A DNA stretch of 64,000 nucleotides from Mucilaginibacter galii (GCF_014635825.1 NZ_BMDO01000004.1:1-64000), one strand, 5' to 3'; numbered from the stretch's first letter, positions 49,705 through 58,821 are shown. Notes: generated by a model not told the origin, from the sequence alone. Translations and numbers: made by a program.

Positions 49705-50733
49705 TTATTGCGTTTCTACGTAATCACGTAAAGCATCTCTTAATGTATTGTCATCAAATCTTGTTCCGTCGGCAATTACTTTCCGTTCGGTTTCTGTAGC
49801 GTCTGTCTGGGTTTCCAGGTAAGCACGTATATCGTCAGATGGTATTTCAGATAGTTCTTTATGCAGATATGCCGAATTATGGCTTACCGGAGCCGAGGCT
49901 TCTTTAATGTAAACGGCAACTCCTATGACTAAAGCGAAACAGGCGGCCGATGCATATTTGAATGCTGCTGTAGAAACCAGTTTCCTGATCACACCCTGCC
50001 TTGAAGGCATTTGTACTACCTTAGCTTCTTCCTGCACTGTGGTTTTACTCACTATGCTTTCCTGTAGTTGGTTAAAATAACCCTCAGGCACGGCAAAAGC
50101 ATTACTTTCGGCGGCGATAGCGTTCTCTATAGCCACCTGGCTTTGTATGTTGCCAACTAACTCTTCAAAGTAACCTTGCGGTACGGTAAAGCTTTCAGTT
50201 TCTCCGCTCAAAGCCTCTTCTAAATTAATGCGGCTTTGTATATTGCTGCTTAATTCTTCAAAGTAACCTTTTGGTACCGTAAAGCTCTGTGTGTCCTGCC
50301 CCAAAGCGTCTTCTAAAGCTATACGGCTTTGTATGTTACCGGTAAGCTCTTCAAAATAGCCTTGCGGTGTGGTAAAGCTTTCGTTGGTATTACCCAGCGC
50401 CTCTTCTAAGGCAATGCGGCTTTGTATGTTGCCGCTTAATTCTTCAAAATAATTTGTTGGAACGGTAAAGCCTTCGGTTTCAGAAGCGGCTGCTTCTTCA
50501 ATAGTAAGGCGGCTTTGTATATTACTGCTTAACTCTGTAAAATAATTTTCGGGAAGGGTAAAGCCGCTAAAAACGTCGGCCTGTTTAATTTCTTCCAAAT
50601 GTACGCCCGATATAATCCGCTCGCTCAAATCATTAAAGTAGCCGGCTGGTACGCCAAATGGGTTACCTGTCGGTAACTTTTGGCGCCAGGAATCATCTTC
50701 CGGCAGGTCTTTATGTTCTATATCGATTTCCAT
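49705..50733 (-). CDS. Membrane protein with seven 31-residue repeats, likely anti-sigma regulator
   Basis: A 342-residue protein. Seven units with the pattern F-x-V-P-x-G-Y-F-x-x-L-x-x-x-I-x-S start at residues 26, 58, 89, 120, 151, 182 and 213; spacing is 31 residues from the second onward. A TM helix follows at about 261-278 (ACFALVIGVAVYIKE) and an extracytoplasmic tail with RAYLETQ and RDYVETQ. In many Bacteroidota one such PxGYF unit precedes the TM helix of proteins encoded next to ECF sigma factors, so I infer an anti-sigma or sigma-regulating role; seven copies is unusual. Units 3-5 are very alike also in DNA. Confidence 0.8.
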   Translation of the reverse strand: MEIDIEHKDLPEDDSWRQKLPTGNPFGVPAGYFNDLSERIISGVHLEEIKQADVFSGFTLPENYFTELSSNIQSRLTIEEAAASETEGFTVPTNYFEELSGNIQSRIALEEALGNTNESFTTPQGYFEELTGNIQSRIALEDALGQDTQSFTVPKGYFEELSSNIQSRINLEEALSGETESFTVPQGYFEELVGNIQSQVAIENAIAAESNAFAVPEGYFNQLQESIVSKTTVQEEAKVVQMPSRQGVIRKLVSTAAFKYASAACFALVIGVAVYIKEASAPVSHNSAYLHKELSEIPSDDIRAYLETQTDATETERKVIADGTRFDDNTLRDALRDYVETQ

Positions 50734-50783
50734 ATCTTACGTTAGATGAAAGTAAAACTATAAGGTTTAATGTAAAAATGAAA

Positions 50784-51338
50784 TTAATCGTGTGATAACA
50801 GATGCGCTTCTATCTTCTTTACCGCCAGGTGGAAGGATGCTTTTAGTGCCCCTACACTGGTACCGAGTACGTCAGATATTTCTTCGTATTTCATATCATC
50901 GTAATACTTCATGTTAAACACCAGCCGCTGCTTATCGGGCAGGGTAAGCAAAGCCTGTTGCAGCTTCAACTGTACCTTGTCGCCACTGAGGTAGGTAGAA
51001 TCGGCCAGCGATTCGGCCAGTTCGTACGATACATCATCCAGCGGTATATTATTCTTCTGTTTCTTTTTATTCAGAAACGTAATGCACTCATTCGTAGCAA
51101 TACGATACATCCATGTATAAAGCTGGGCATCGCTCCTGAAACCGGGCAGGTTTTTCCATATTTTAATAAATACGTCCTGCACCAGGTCATCGGCATCATC
51201 ATGGTTTATGACCATGCGGCGTACGTGCCAGTATATCTTTTGCTGATATTTTTTCAGCAAAAGGTTAAAAGCTTCGTTCCGGGTCTTTTCGTCCTGAAAC
51301 TTGCTGAGTATCTCGGTATCACTAACGGATGCTGACAT
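50784..51338 (-). CDS. ECF-type RNA polymerase sigma factor
   Basis: A 184-residue sigma-70 family factor with region 2 (about 25-95: DDADDLVQDVFIKIWKNLPG, YTWMYRIATNECITFLNKKK) and region 4 (about 125-180: LTLPDKQRLVFNMKYYDDMK, YEEISDVLGTSVGALKASFH). It lacks regions 1 and 3, as ECF factors do. It heads a three-gene operon with the repeat membrane protein and the Spy-like protein, probably an envelope-stress unit; the signal is unknown. Confidence 0.93.
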   Translation of the reverse strand: MSASVSDTEILSKFQDEKTRNEAFNLLLKKYQQKIYWHVRRMVINHDDADDLVQDVFIKIWKNLPGFRSDAQLYTWMYRIATNECITFLNKKKQKNNIPLDDVSYELAESLADSTYLSGDKVQLKLQQALLTLPDKQRLVFNMKYYDDMKYEEISDVLGTSVGALKASFHLAVKKIEAHLLSHD

Positions 51339-51444
51339 CTATTGTATTCTTGATATTTGATGAAAGTTAAGCTAATTGGTTTAATAACAAAACACCGTTA
51401 TTAATAATTAAAGCTAAAGTAACCAATTGTTTTTAAAATAAGCA

Positions 51445-51909
51445 CTAAGACTTGAGCAGATCAAGTACCTGCTGCGACGAGTTCTTGGTATCTACCTTGC
51501 CGATAATGTGGCTGATGTTGCCCTCGGGATCAATGATAAAAGTGGTACGCTGTGTGCCCATATATTTTTTGCCGTACATGTTTTTTTCTACCCATACACC
51601 GTAGCTGTTCACTATCTGCTGATCGGCGTCGGCAATAAGGGTAAAAGGAAGGTTGTATTTGGTCTCAAACTTTTTGTGCGATTTTTCATCATCGGTGCTT
51701 ACACCAATAACCTCATAACCTTGTGAGGAAAGGAATTGATAGTTGTCTCTGAAATCGCAGGCTTCGGCTGTGCAGCCGGGCGTATCATCTTTTGGATAAA
51801 AGTATAGTACCACCGTCTTTCCCTTATAATCGCTCAGCGAAACAGATTTTCCGTTTTGATCGGTAGCGGTAAAATCGGGGGCTTTATCGCCTTCTTTTAA
51901 TGTTGCCAT
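51445..51909 (-). CDS. bcp: Thioredoxin-dependent thiol peroxidase (Bcp/PrxQ)
   Basis: A 154-residue peroxiredoxin of the BCP/PrxQ group that reduces peroxides using thioredoxin. The active-site stretch PKDDTPGCTAEACDFRD has the peroxidatic Cys46 and the resolving Cys51. Thioredoxin itself is encoded 10 kb away. It lies 11 bases after an M23 peptidase gene and may be co-transcribed with it and the FAH-family gene. Confidence 0.95.
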   Translation of the reverse strand: MATLKEGDKAPDFTATDQNGKSVSLSDYKGKTVVLYFYPKDDTPGCTAEACDFRDNYQFLSSQGYEVIGVSTDDEKSHKKFETKYNLPFTLIADADQQIVNSYGVWVEKNMYGKKYMGTQRTTFIIDPEGNISHIIGKVDTKNSSQQVLDLLKS

Positions 51910-51920
51910 AATGTGTGATG

Positions 51921-53633
51921 TTATCTGTTGAATGATGCTGTAAATTTAGATACGTTATCTTTATTATCAGTAACGGTTAGCTCAAAAGTATGTTTACCGG
52001 GATCTATACCACTATCAAAAGTATATTTATATATACGTGTTCTGTAATCTTGCGACAATAGTACCCATTTGCCGTCAACTGTAGCTACACAACTTTTAAT
52101 GCCCGAAAGATTATCGCTCGCGCGCATGCTAATACCGCTTACCGCCGACATATTGCCGCCGTTACGTATATTGACCGGAGTAATTACAGGAGCCATCGTG
52201 TCCAGTTTAATGAAAAAGTCGCCAAACATGGCAGGCTTGGCCTTTACGTAACCATCTTGGTAAATGCCACCCACGCAACCGGCCAGTGTATTGACAATAA
52301 CCGCTTTATTGGCTAACGAACCAATGCTTGCATCGGGCTTTATCCAAAGATCATATTTGTCATGAATAGGAGTAAACCGGTTATGAATGTGGTGCGTTGC
52401 CGAAAAGGTGCCTGGTTTTTGAGGGAGCAGGGCGTAATTAAAGTCTACATCATCGTAAAGGTTTCCTGGTTCAACTACCACTTTAACGGGGCCATTGTTA
52501 AACTCGTTACGCTTATCGTAGCTAAACTTGGTGCCGGTGTAGGTAACCACAGGTCGGTCTTTAGGCGTGCTGGACTGTACTTTAAACTTTAATGAAGATG
52601 CATTGCCTGCAATATCTTTCACTAAATATTCTACGTTGTGAAGCAGCGTATCTTTAAAGCTTACGATTCCACGGTTTTCGCTTTGCGGATAAATGGTGAT
52701 GCGGCTGCCCGGCGGTACAAAGCATTTCTGGATCTTTCGCTTGGTTTTCAGAAACAAGGGGTAATCAATATAAGCATTGATAGCGTGCGTTTGATCGAAA
52801 GCAAAACGCTCTACGGCAAAAGTATATACGGTTCTATCGTCTACTTTTAACTCAAGCGAGTAAATACCATTACGGTTAACCGAAGAGCTATTCTGGTCAT
52901 CGGTAACTATACCAAAGCCAATATCGCCGCTTAAAGCAATGGTTTGCGCGCCTGTCAAGTGGTAATTGCCCGCTGCTCCGGCTACCGCATAGTAATTACG
53001 GGGCGTGTTTTCGTTAAAAGGCCTGCCGTTTAACTGGTAAACCGCAATACTGCCCAACGTAGGCGGAATATTATCGGCAATGGTTAAACCAAACAACTGC
53101 GGGTTTATAGTTTCTTCGGTCAGCGAATCCCTGATCTCGAAGTGCAGGTGCGGCCCGCCCGATGCTCCCGTATTACCCGAAATAGCAATCAGTTGTCCTT
53201 TAGTAACCGGGAACTGGAATGGCTGCAATTTAAAGTCAATTTCCCAGCTTTGATGGTCGTTTTGGTACTTGCGCACGGCAGCAGCCAGTTCGGGCGTTAA
53301 ATGGTCGAGGTGACCGTAAACGGTAGTGTAACCGTTAGGATGGGTTACGTATACGGCATTGCCAAAACCACCCAATTGCACGCGTAAACGCGACACATAG
53401 CCGTACATAGCTGCATGCACTGGGTAGCCCGTGCGACGGTTGGTGCGAAAGTCAAGGCCCGAATGAAGGTGATTAGGGCGTAATTCACCAAAAGAACCGG
53501 CCGTACTTGGCGGCAGATCAATAGGGTATTGGAATGTGCCTTTAGGATAAGTTTTACTTTGAATAATACCCTGAGCATGGGTGTTGCTAAAAGTACATAC
53601 GCATCCCAGCAAAAAAATAAGTTGTTTCAGCAT
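51921..53633 (-). CDS. Exported M23 peptidase, large Bacteroidota type
   Basis: A 570-residue protein with a signal peptide (LIFLLGCVCTFSNTHA). The M23 domain is near the N-terminus (about 50-190): ELRPNHLHSGLDFRTNRRTG with the first zinc His/Asp, and GPHLHFEIRDS with the HxH. The other ~380 residues are beta-sandwich-like and of unknown role. It likely trims peptidoglycan cross-links in the periplasm. Placed 4 bases after the FAH-family gene stop, so an operon FAH-M23-bcp is likely. Confidence 0.9.
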   Translation of the reverse strand: MLKQLIFLLGCVCTFSNTHAQGIIQSKTYPKGTFQYPIDLPPSTAGSFGELRPNHLHSGLDFRTNRRTGYPVHAAMYGYVSRLRVQLGGFGNAVYVTHPNGYTTVYGHLDHLTPELAAAVRKYQNDHQSWEIDFKLQPFQFPVTKGQLIAISGNTGASGGPHLHFEIRDSLTEETINPQLFGLTIADNIPPTLGSIAVYQLNGRPFNENTPRNYYAVAGAAGNYHLTGAQTIALSGDIGFGIVTDDQNSSSVNRNGIYSLELKVDDRTVYTFAVERFAFDQTHAINAYIDYPLFLKTKRKIQKCFVPPGSRITIYPQSENRGIVSFKDTLLHNVEYLVKDIAGNASSLKFKVQSSTPKDRPVVTYTGTKFSYDKRNEFNNGPVKVVVEPGNLYDDVDFNYALLPQKPGTFSATHHIHNRFTPIHDKYDLWIKPDASIGSLANKAVIVNTLAGCVGGIYQDGYVKAKPAMFGDFFIKLDTMAPVITPVNIRNGGNMSAVSGISMRASDNLSGIKSCVATVDGKWVLLSQDYRTRIYKYTFDSGIDPGKHTFELTVTDNKDNVSKFTASFNR

Positions 53634-53637
53634 CAGG

Positions 53638-54249
53638 CTATTTTACGTAGAAATCTAAAAGTTTTTCGCCTTGCAGGTAACCTTCAAGCCTGTCGCCGGG
53701 TTTAACAGCAGCCACACCTTCGGGCGTGCCGGTAAAAATGAGGTCGCCTTTTTTCAAGGTAATGTATTGCGAAACAAAGGCTATCAGTTTTTCAAAAGAG
53801 AACAGGAGGTCTTTGGTGTTGCCGTCCTGGCGGGTTTCGCCATTTACATCAAGTTTCAAGTTCAGATCATAAAGATCGGTAAACTGGCTCTTTGGTAAAA
53901 AGTTGCTGATAGGTGCCGAGTTGTCAAATCCTTTGGCTAGTTCCCAGGGTAAACCTTTTTCTTTGTGGCGGCTTTGAATATCGCGGGCGGTAAAGTCAAT
54001 GCCCAAGCCAATCTCGTCAAAGTAATCGGCTGCAAATTTTTCACTGATGTGCTTGCCTTCTTTGCTCACTTTCAGTACCAGTTCTATCTCGTGATGTACA
54101 TCCTGCGAAAACTCCGGATGGTAAAACGGCTTGTTATCTTTTAGTAGTGCCGTATCGGGCTTCATAAATATAACCGGGGTAGTGGGTACCGGGTTGTTTA
54201 GTTCTTTGGCGTGTTCGGCGTAGTTACGGCCAATGGCAATTATCTTCAT
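53638..54249 (-). CDS. Fumarylacetoacetate hydrolase family protein
   Basis: A 203-residue protein of the FAH superfamily, which hydrolyses or decarboxylates acyl-pyruvate type compounds. The start KIIAIGRNYAEHAKELNNPV and the metal-binding E-x-E pair in HHEIELVL, plus LIFTGTPEGVAAVKPGD at the end, are typical. Short members often act as acylpyruvate hydrolases or oxaloacetate decarboxylases. First in a likely operon with the M23 and bcp genes. Exact substrate unknown. Confidence 0.92.
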   Translation of the reverse strand: MKIIAIGRNYAEHAKELNNPVPTTPVIFMKPDTALLKDNKPFYHPEFSQDVHHEIELVLKVSKEGKHISEKFAADYFDEIGLGIDFTARDIQSRHKEKGLPWELAKGFDNSAPISNFLPKSQFTDLYDLNLKLDVNGETRQDGNTKDLLFSFEKLIAFVSQYITLKKGDLIFTGTPEGVAAVKPGDRLEGYLQGEKLLDFYVK

Positions 54250-54425
54250 AGTATGATTGTGTACAGCTTCAAATCTAAAAATTATTTAAGCAAAGCGTCT
54301 GTTGCTAAACGCAGTTATCCGCTTTTTGATTGTTTTAACATACAATCAATGCAAAACGCAGTTTTTATGTGGGTTTGTAACAGGAATGTTAATATTTAAT
54401 GTAGGGGATTAAACAAACGCAATGA

Positions 54426-54433
54426 TAGCTTTG
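54426..54433 (+). promoter_or_regulatory. -7 box of the zinc-ribbon gene (TAGCTTTG)
   Basis: TAGCTTTG, exact TAnnTTTG, 43 bases before the ATG at 54476. Supports that the 59-residue frame is expressed. Confidence 0.6.
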
Positions 54434-54475
54434 TGACAGCCAGTTTATTCCTGTTGTGAGAGCCCTAACCTCATC

Positions 54476-54655
54476 ATGGAAGAAAGAACATTATATTGTC
54501 GTAAATGTAAAAAGCCTTTTGGCTACAGGGTGCAAAGGCACTATCTGGTAAAGAAAATTTTCTTCTTTCTGCCGCTACGCAGGTATTTCTGCGATGTATG
54601 TTTCAGGAAACGTTATGTATGGGTAAAGGCAGGTTCGCGGCACCTGCAGAAATAA
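54476..54655 (+). CDS. 59-residue zinc-ribbon-like protein
   Basis: A very short frame encoding MEERTLYCRKCKKPFG... with CX2C at residues 8-11 and a second CX2C at 39-42 (CDVC), separated by a basic, aromatic middle (RHYLVKKIFFFLPLRRYF). The four cysteines make a probable zinc ribbon; the protein is strongly basic. It has its own promoter box and lies between genes on the other strand, with the stop 14 bases before the convergent T9SS gene end. I know no function; nucleic-acid or membrane contact is a guess. Confidence 0.7.
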   Translation: MEERTLYCRKCKKPFGYRVQRHYLVKKIFFFLPLRRYFCDVCFRKRYVWVKAGSRHLQK

Positions 54656-54668
54656 GAATTGCAAAAAA

Positions 54669-55178
54669 TTATAGAATAGTAATACGCTTGATCACCGATT
54701 CGGTGCCGGCGGTAACCCTGAGAAAGTAAAAGCCGCTGGTTAGCTTATTAACAGCCATATTGCTTTTAAAAGTCCGTTCACCAAGTTCAACCCTGTCCGA
54801 AAACAACGTAGCCACGTTATTACCCAACACATCCACAATCTTAATGGTCACGTTGTTATTGCGCGACAAAAAGTATTTAAGATTGATCTGATCGGTGATC
54901 ATGGTAGGGTAAACCTGCACGTTGCTCAACAGCTTATCTGTATTAACAGGTACGGTAGGTTTAATATTAGCGTAAGGCGAAGGCTTAATTTGCGGCATGC
55001 TGCCTACATTTAAGCCATTCTTAAAATAAGATTGTTTAGAAGTAACTTTTGGTTTGCGGGTATAGATGGTATCGGCCTTTGGATGTGGCACGGCACCAAA
55101 AGCAAAGGCAAAGTTTATGGATATTGCTGTTGCAATTAATAGTATCCATAAATAATTAAAAGTATATCTTTGCCCCAT
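54669..55178 (-). CDS. Small T9SS type A sorting-domain protein
   Basis: A 169-residue exported protein: signal segment (YLWILLIATAISINFAFAF), a ~70-residue linker rich in Lys/Pro/Ser, then a C-terminal type IX secretion sorting domain from about 85 (VQVYPTMITDQINLKYFLSR, IKIVDVLGNNVATLFSDR, LTSGFYFLRVTAGTESVIKRI). The sorting domain is complete but there is almost no cargo, which is odd. It may be a surface peptide or a decayed larger protein. Promoter box TACCTTTG at 55193-55200. Confidence 0.85.
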   Translation of the reverse strand: MGQRYTFNYLWILLIATAISINFAFAFGAVPHPKADTIYTRKPKVTSKQSYFKNGLNVGSMPQIKPSPYANIKPTVPVNTDKLLSNVQVYPTMITDQINLKYFLSRNNNVTIKIVDVLGNNVATLFSDRVELGERTFKSNMAVNKLTSGFYFLRVTAGTESVIKRITIL

Positions 55179-55192
55179 ATTACGTTCAGCTA

Positions 55193-55200
55193 CAAAGGTA
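55193..55200 (-). promoter_or_regulatory. -7 box of the T9SS protein gene (TACCTTTG)
   Basis: TACCTTTG on the minus strand, exact TAnnTTTG, 14 bases before the ATG at 55178. Confidence 0.6.
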
Positions 55201-55374
55201 CTAATAAAACAAGTTAAACGTTAGTGTGTAAAAAATACATGCAGTTTTTTTAACAATTTTTAACAAATACTGGTTTAACTGGTTATGCTAATGATCGGTT
55301 GCTTATTTAACAGACTAATAATTCTGTTAAGCGTTTAACACGCTAATTCTATTTATAACTATTTATAATTCAAA

Positions 55375-57330
55375 GTGTCATCACACAATAAAGATCTGCA
55401 AAAGCTAACGGCCGCCGGGCTGTTAATTAGCTTAGGAATTATCTATGGCGATATAGGTACCTCTCCCTTATACGTTTTCAAGGCCATTATAGGCGAAGGA
55501 CATGCCATTAACGAGGGCGTTGTACTGGGTGGAGTGTCGTGTATCTTTTGGACACTCACACTCCAAACCACTATAAAATATGTGATGATTACCCTGCAGG
55601 CCGATAACAAGGGCGAGGGTGGTATTTTCTCTTTATTCTCATTGGTGCGGAGGCGAGCCAAGTGGCTTATTATACCCGCTATAGTTGGGGGCTGTGCTTT
55701 GCTGGCCGATGGTATTATTACGCCGCCCATTACCATATCATCGGCTATCGAGGGTTTACATAGTAAATATCCGGGGGTGCCTACCATGTATGTGGTATTG
55801 GCCATCATCGTGGGGTTGTTCTTTATCCAGCAATTTGGTACTTCACTGGTAGGCAAGGCTTTTGGGCCAATTATGTTTTTGTGGTTTAGCATGATGGGGG
55901 TTTTAGGCATTGGCTTTATAGTACAAATGCCAAGCATCCTCAAAGCATTAAACCCATATTATGCTTACGATTTGCTGGCCAGCCACGGTACCCATGCCGC
56001 TTTTGGTATTCTAGGCGCTGTGTTTTTATGTACCACCGGGGCTGAGGCTTTGTATTCCGACTTGGGCCATTGCGGACGTTCTAACATACGGATAAGCTGG
56101 ATATTTGTTAAAACATGCCTTATCCTGAACTACTTAGGCCAGGCCGTTTGGTTGATGCAGCATGAAGGGCAAGTGCTTGACCTCAATAAGATGAACCCTT
56201 TTTACCAGATCATGCCGCCTTGGTTCCTTATCTTCGGTATCGGTATAGCAACCGTAGCCGCAGTTATTGCCAGCCAGGCCTTAATATCGGGTTCTTATAC
56301 CCTCATTGCAGAGGCGGTGAGGTTGAACTTATGGCCGAAAGTAAAGATCAACTACCCGTCTGAACAAAAGGGACAACTTTATGTGCCCAGCATTAACTGG
56401 ATTATGTGTGCCGGTTGTATAGGCGTAGTTTGCCTGTTCCAGGAGTCTGCCAAAATGGAAGCAGCCTACGGTTTAAGTATTACCGTAGCCATGTTGATGA
56501 CCACTATACTGGTTTCTAAATTTTTAAAACGACGTAAAGTTCCATCATATCTTATCAACTTATTCCTGGTGGTTTACCTGTTGGTAGAAGGTACCTTCCT
56601 GTCGGGTAACCTGGGTAAGTTTGTAGATGGAGGTTGGTTTACCTTAAGTATAGGCGCTTTATTGTTTGGCGTAATGTGGAGCTGGCATACTGCCCGCCGC
56701 ATTCGTAACCGGTATGTGAAGTTTGTAGAGATTGAGGATTATTACGAAGTGTTAAAGGAGTTAAGCGATGATGAAACCGTTCCTAAGTATGCATCGCAAC
56801 TGGTTTATTTAACCAGCGCTAACTTCAATTCAGAGATTGAATCCAAAATTATTTATTCTATACTGCAAAAGCAGCCTAAGCGTGCCGATGTTTACTGGCT
56901 GGTACACGTAGATGTAATGGATGAGCCTTACACCCGCGATTACGAAGTAGATTTCCTGGTACCCAATAAACTAATTCGTATCGACTTTAAATTAGGGTTC
57001 CGCGTAGAGCAGCAGATCAACCTGTTGTTTAGAAAAGTGGTGGAAGACCTTGTTAAAAAAGGAGAGGTTGATATTACCAGCCGCTACAAATCACTAAATC
57101 AACGCAAAATTGTGGGCGATTTCAGGTTCGTGGTTATCGAAAAAGTACTTTCGCGTTCGCACAACTTGTCGCTTTATGAGCGTATAATTATGGCAGTGCA
57201 CACCCAGTTGAAAAAGGTGAGTATCTCTGAAGAGCGTGGTTTTGGCCTCGATCTGAGCTTTGTTACGGTTGAAAAAGTACCGCTTATGCTGGCCGATCCC
57301 GAAACAGTAGTCATTAACCGGGTAATATAA
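55375..57330 (+). CDS. kup: KUP-family potassium transporter
   Basis: A 651-residue K+ uptake protein: about 12 TM helices in the first ~430 residues, starting with GIIYGDIGTSPLYVFKAI, the KUP signature, and a C-terminal cytoplasmic domain of ~200 residues. The DADNKGEGGIF region near 80 is also typical (seen here as LQADNKGEGGIFSLFSLV). The start is GTG at 55375 (GTG TCA TCA CAC), preceded by an AT-rich spacer without a clear -7 box. Confidence 0.95.
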   Translation: MSSHNKDLQKLTAAGLLISLGIIYGDIGTSPLYVFKAIIGEGHAINEGVVLGGVSCIFWTLTLQTTIKYVMITLQADNKGEGGIFSLFSLVRRRAKWLIIPAIVGGCALLADGIITPPITISSAIEGLHSKYPGVPTMYVVLAIIVGLFFIQQFGTSLVGKAFGPIMFLWFSMMGVLGIGFIVQMPSILKALNPYYAYDLLASHGTHAAFGILGAVFLCTTGAEALYSDLGHCGRSNIRISWIFVKTCLILNYLGQAVWLMQHEGQVLDLNKMNPFYQIMPPWFLIFGIGIATVAAVIASQALISGSYTLIAEAVRLNLWPKVKINYPSEQKGQLYVPSINWIMCAGCIGVVCLFQESAKMEAAYGLSITVAMLMTTILVSKFLKRRKVPSYLINLFLVVYLLVEGTFLSGNLGKFVDGGWFTLSIGALLFGVMWSWHTARRIRNRYVKFVEIEDYYEVLKELSDDETVPKYASQLVYLTSANFNSEIESKIIYSILQKQPKRADVYWLVHVDVMDEPYTRDYEVDFLVPNKLIRIDFKLGFRVEQQINLLFRKVVEDLVKKGEVDITSRYKSLNQRKIVGDFRFVVIEKVLSRSHNLSLYERIIMAVHTQLKKVSISEERGFGLDLSFVTVEKVPLMLADPETVVINRVI

Positions 57331-57352
57331 CACACCTCTTAACTTATTTCGA

Positions 57353-57386
57353 AGCCCTTATTGCCTCAAGCAATGAGGGCTTTTTG
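57353..57386 (+). terminator. Intrinsic terminator after kup
   Basis: AGCCCTTATTGC, loop CTCAA, GCAATGAGGGCT then TTTTT: one G-T pair in the stem. 22 bases past the kup stop. Confidence 0.88.
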
Positions 57387-57724
57387 CTTTTATTTTAACA
57401 CGCCTGGCAAGTTTTAAAGCATTACTTAACAATTTTCAGTGCCATAGAATCTGGATTGCTGAGTGATTAATATTATTCAGCGTTAGCATATTCCGGTAAT
57501 GCAATCTCCAAATGCTCTAAAATGCGTTTATATGGCAATACATATCAACCAAATTTGCTACTATCAACCAACTATACTTAACAAACAATTATTGATTAAT
57601 TAATAGTTTAATGAGCTGATTGTTGTAACTTTAAAAATACCTTCGTTGTAAATTAATTTTATTCGGATGTGTACTTATAGCCTTAACTGTATTATTTACA
57701 TATATTTATAACAAATTGATACTT
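57387..57724. other. AT-rich spacer before the 57725 gene
   Basis: About 340 bases, AT-rich. A 23-codon frame at 57532-57603 (MAIHINQICYYQPTILNKQL...) reads a little like the start of a FabH-type condensing enzyme but is too short to call. TAACTTTA near 57630 is one base away from a -7 box. No repeat or RNA recognised. Confidence 0.4.
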
Positions 57725-58084
57725 ATGAATACAAAATTATTTAACTCGTTTGTACTGGCCATTTGCGGCGTATTATTCTGTTTAATCTTGGCCGACGTAA
57801 ACGGTAAATGGAGTGGTAATATCGATTATAACGGCAGCAATATACCGCTCACCTACAATTTTAAGACCGATGGCGATAAAATTATCGGGACTTCAGAAAC
57901 GCCGTTAGGTACCAGTGAAATTAAGGACGGTAAAATTGAGAAAGATGTACTCACTTTCAAAGTAGACCTTAACGGCGAAACTGCTACGCACACCGGCCGT
58001 ATATTTGCCGACTCCATAAATTTGAAGATCACCTACCAAGGAACTGATTTCATGACCACACTTAAACGCAGCAAAACACAATAA
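57725..58084 (+). CDS. Small exported protein, lipocalin-like beta fold
   Basis: A 119-residue protein with an N-terminal hydrophobic segment (LFNSFVLAICGVLFCLILA) and a mature domain starting VNGKWSGNIDYNGSNIPLTY, followed by KTDGDKIIGTSETPLG and HTGRIFADSINLKITYQG. The W-x-G start with repeated short strands is like small calycin/lipocalin-type domains found in many Bacteroidota exported proteins. Ligand unknown. Start at ATG 57725, not the TTG at 57716. Confidence 0.75.
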   Translation: MNTKLFNSFVLAICGVLFCLILADVNGKWSGNIDYNGSNIPLTYNFKTDGDKIIGTSETPLGTSEIKDGKIEKDVLTFKVDLNGETATHTGRIFADSINLKITYQGTDFMTTLKRSKTQ

Positions 58085-58096
58085 AGAAATTCAAAG

Positions 58097-58145
58097 AATA
58101 GCAAAAAGGCGGCCCTGGTAAAACCAGGGCCGCCTTTTTGCTATT
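58097..58145. terminator. Very strong bidirectional terminator
   Basis: AATAGCAAAAAGGCGGCCCTGG and its exact complement around a short A-rich loop, with A and T runs in the stem. It separates convergent genes at 58084 and 58168. Confidence 0.95.
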
Positions 58146-58167
58146 CATAGAGAAACTTATCTCTAAA

Positions 58168-58821
58168 TCAATTATTGAATTTTTCGTTGGCAAATAAGGT
58201 AGACTTCATAATGCTGTTAAGCAGGAAAACAAATACAGGTGCTGCCAAAACATCTATGGTGTAATGCACATGCTGCACCAGCAGCAGGCAGCCTACAATA
58301 AGGGTAGCGATTAATACCAGCATCCTGTCTGATTTCTTGGGAAGGCAAAAATACATGGTTAGCAAGCTGGCAGTGTGGCCCGAGTAAAACAGGTCTTTAG
58401 TAATTACCGTATGGCCGTAAAATACACCGGTAAGCGGGTCAACCAGTTCTACCAAACCGGCTGGCGCCGCCAAGGGTACCATCAATATTGTGAGCATTCG
58501 GGTAATACAAATTACAATATAAAGCCACACATAGCGCACGTAAATGGCCGGTGTTTGTATGGCCCTGAAGAGGGTTAAGCCAGCCATGCCCCAAATAATC
58601 ATAAATATGTACAGGGAAACATCGTGTGCCGGTATATTCGCCAGCACAACATCGTGCAGTTGCACGCCGGGTCTGCGTTCAATATACTGGAAAAAGAACG
58701 GCATAGCCAGTAATATAACCGACACTATGGCCGACCCTGTAAGCATTAGCGAGCGTTGCGACGCCGAAGCCCAGGTGGCTTTCCAGTTTTGCTTTAATGA
58801 TATGGTATTGTTACGGTTCAA
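58168..58821 (-). CDS. PAP2-like membrane phosphatase/transferase
   Basis: A 217-residue integral membrane protein with about six TM helices. The KDLFYSGHTASLLTMYF and HVHYTIDVLAAP segments are the C2 and C3 motifs of the PAP2/sphingomyelin-synthase-like group (SGHT and HYTxD), giving two His and an Asp for phosphoryl transfer. It probably acts on lipid phosphates or head groups. Not in an operon; divergent from the Smr protein. Confidence 0.88.
   Translation of the reverse strand: MNRNNTISLKQNWKATWASASQRSLMLTGSAIVSVILLAMPFFFQYIERRPGVQLHDVVLANIPAHDVSLYIFMIIWGMAGLTLFRAIQTPAIYVRYVWLYIVICITRMLTILMVPLAAPAGLVELVDPLTGVFYGHTVITKDLFYSGHTASLLTMYFCLPKKSDRMLVLIATLIVGCLLLVQHVHYTIDVLAAPVFVFLLNSIMKSTLFANEKFNN

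Noticed and set aside
57532..57603. A 23-codon frame resembling the N-terminus of a FabH-type condensing enzyme
   Set aside because: Likeness is weak and nothing follows in any frame; kept only as a remark on the spacer.
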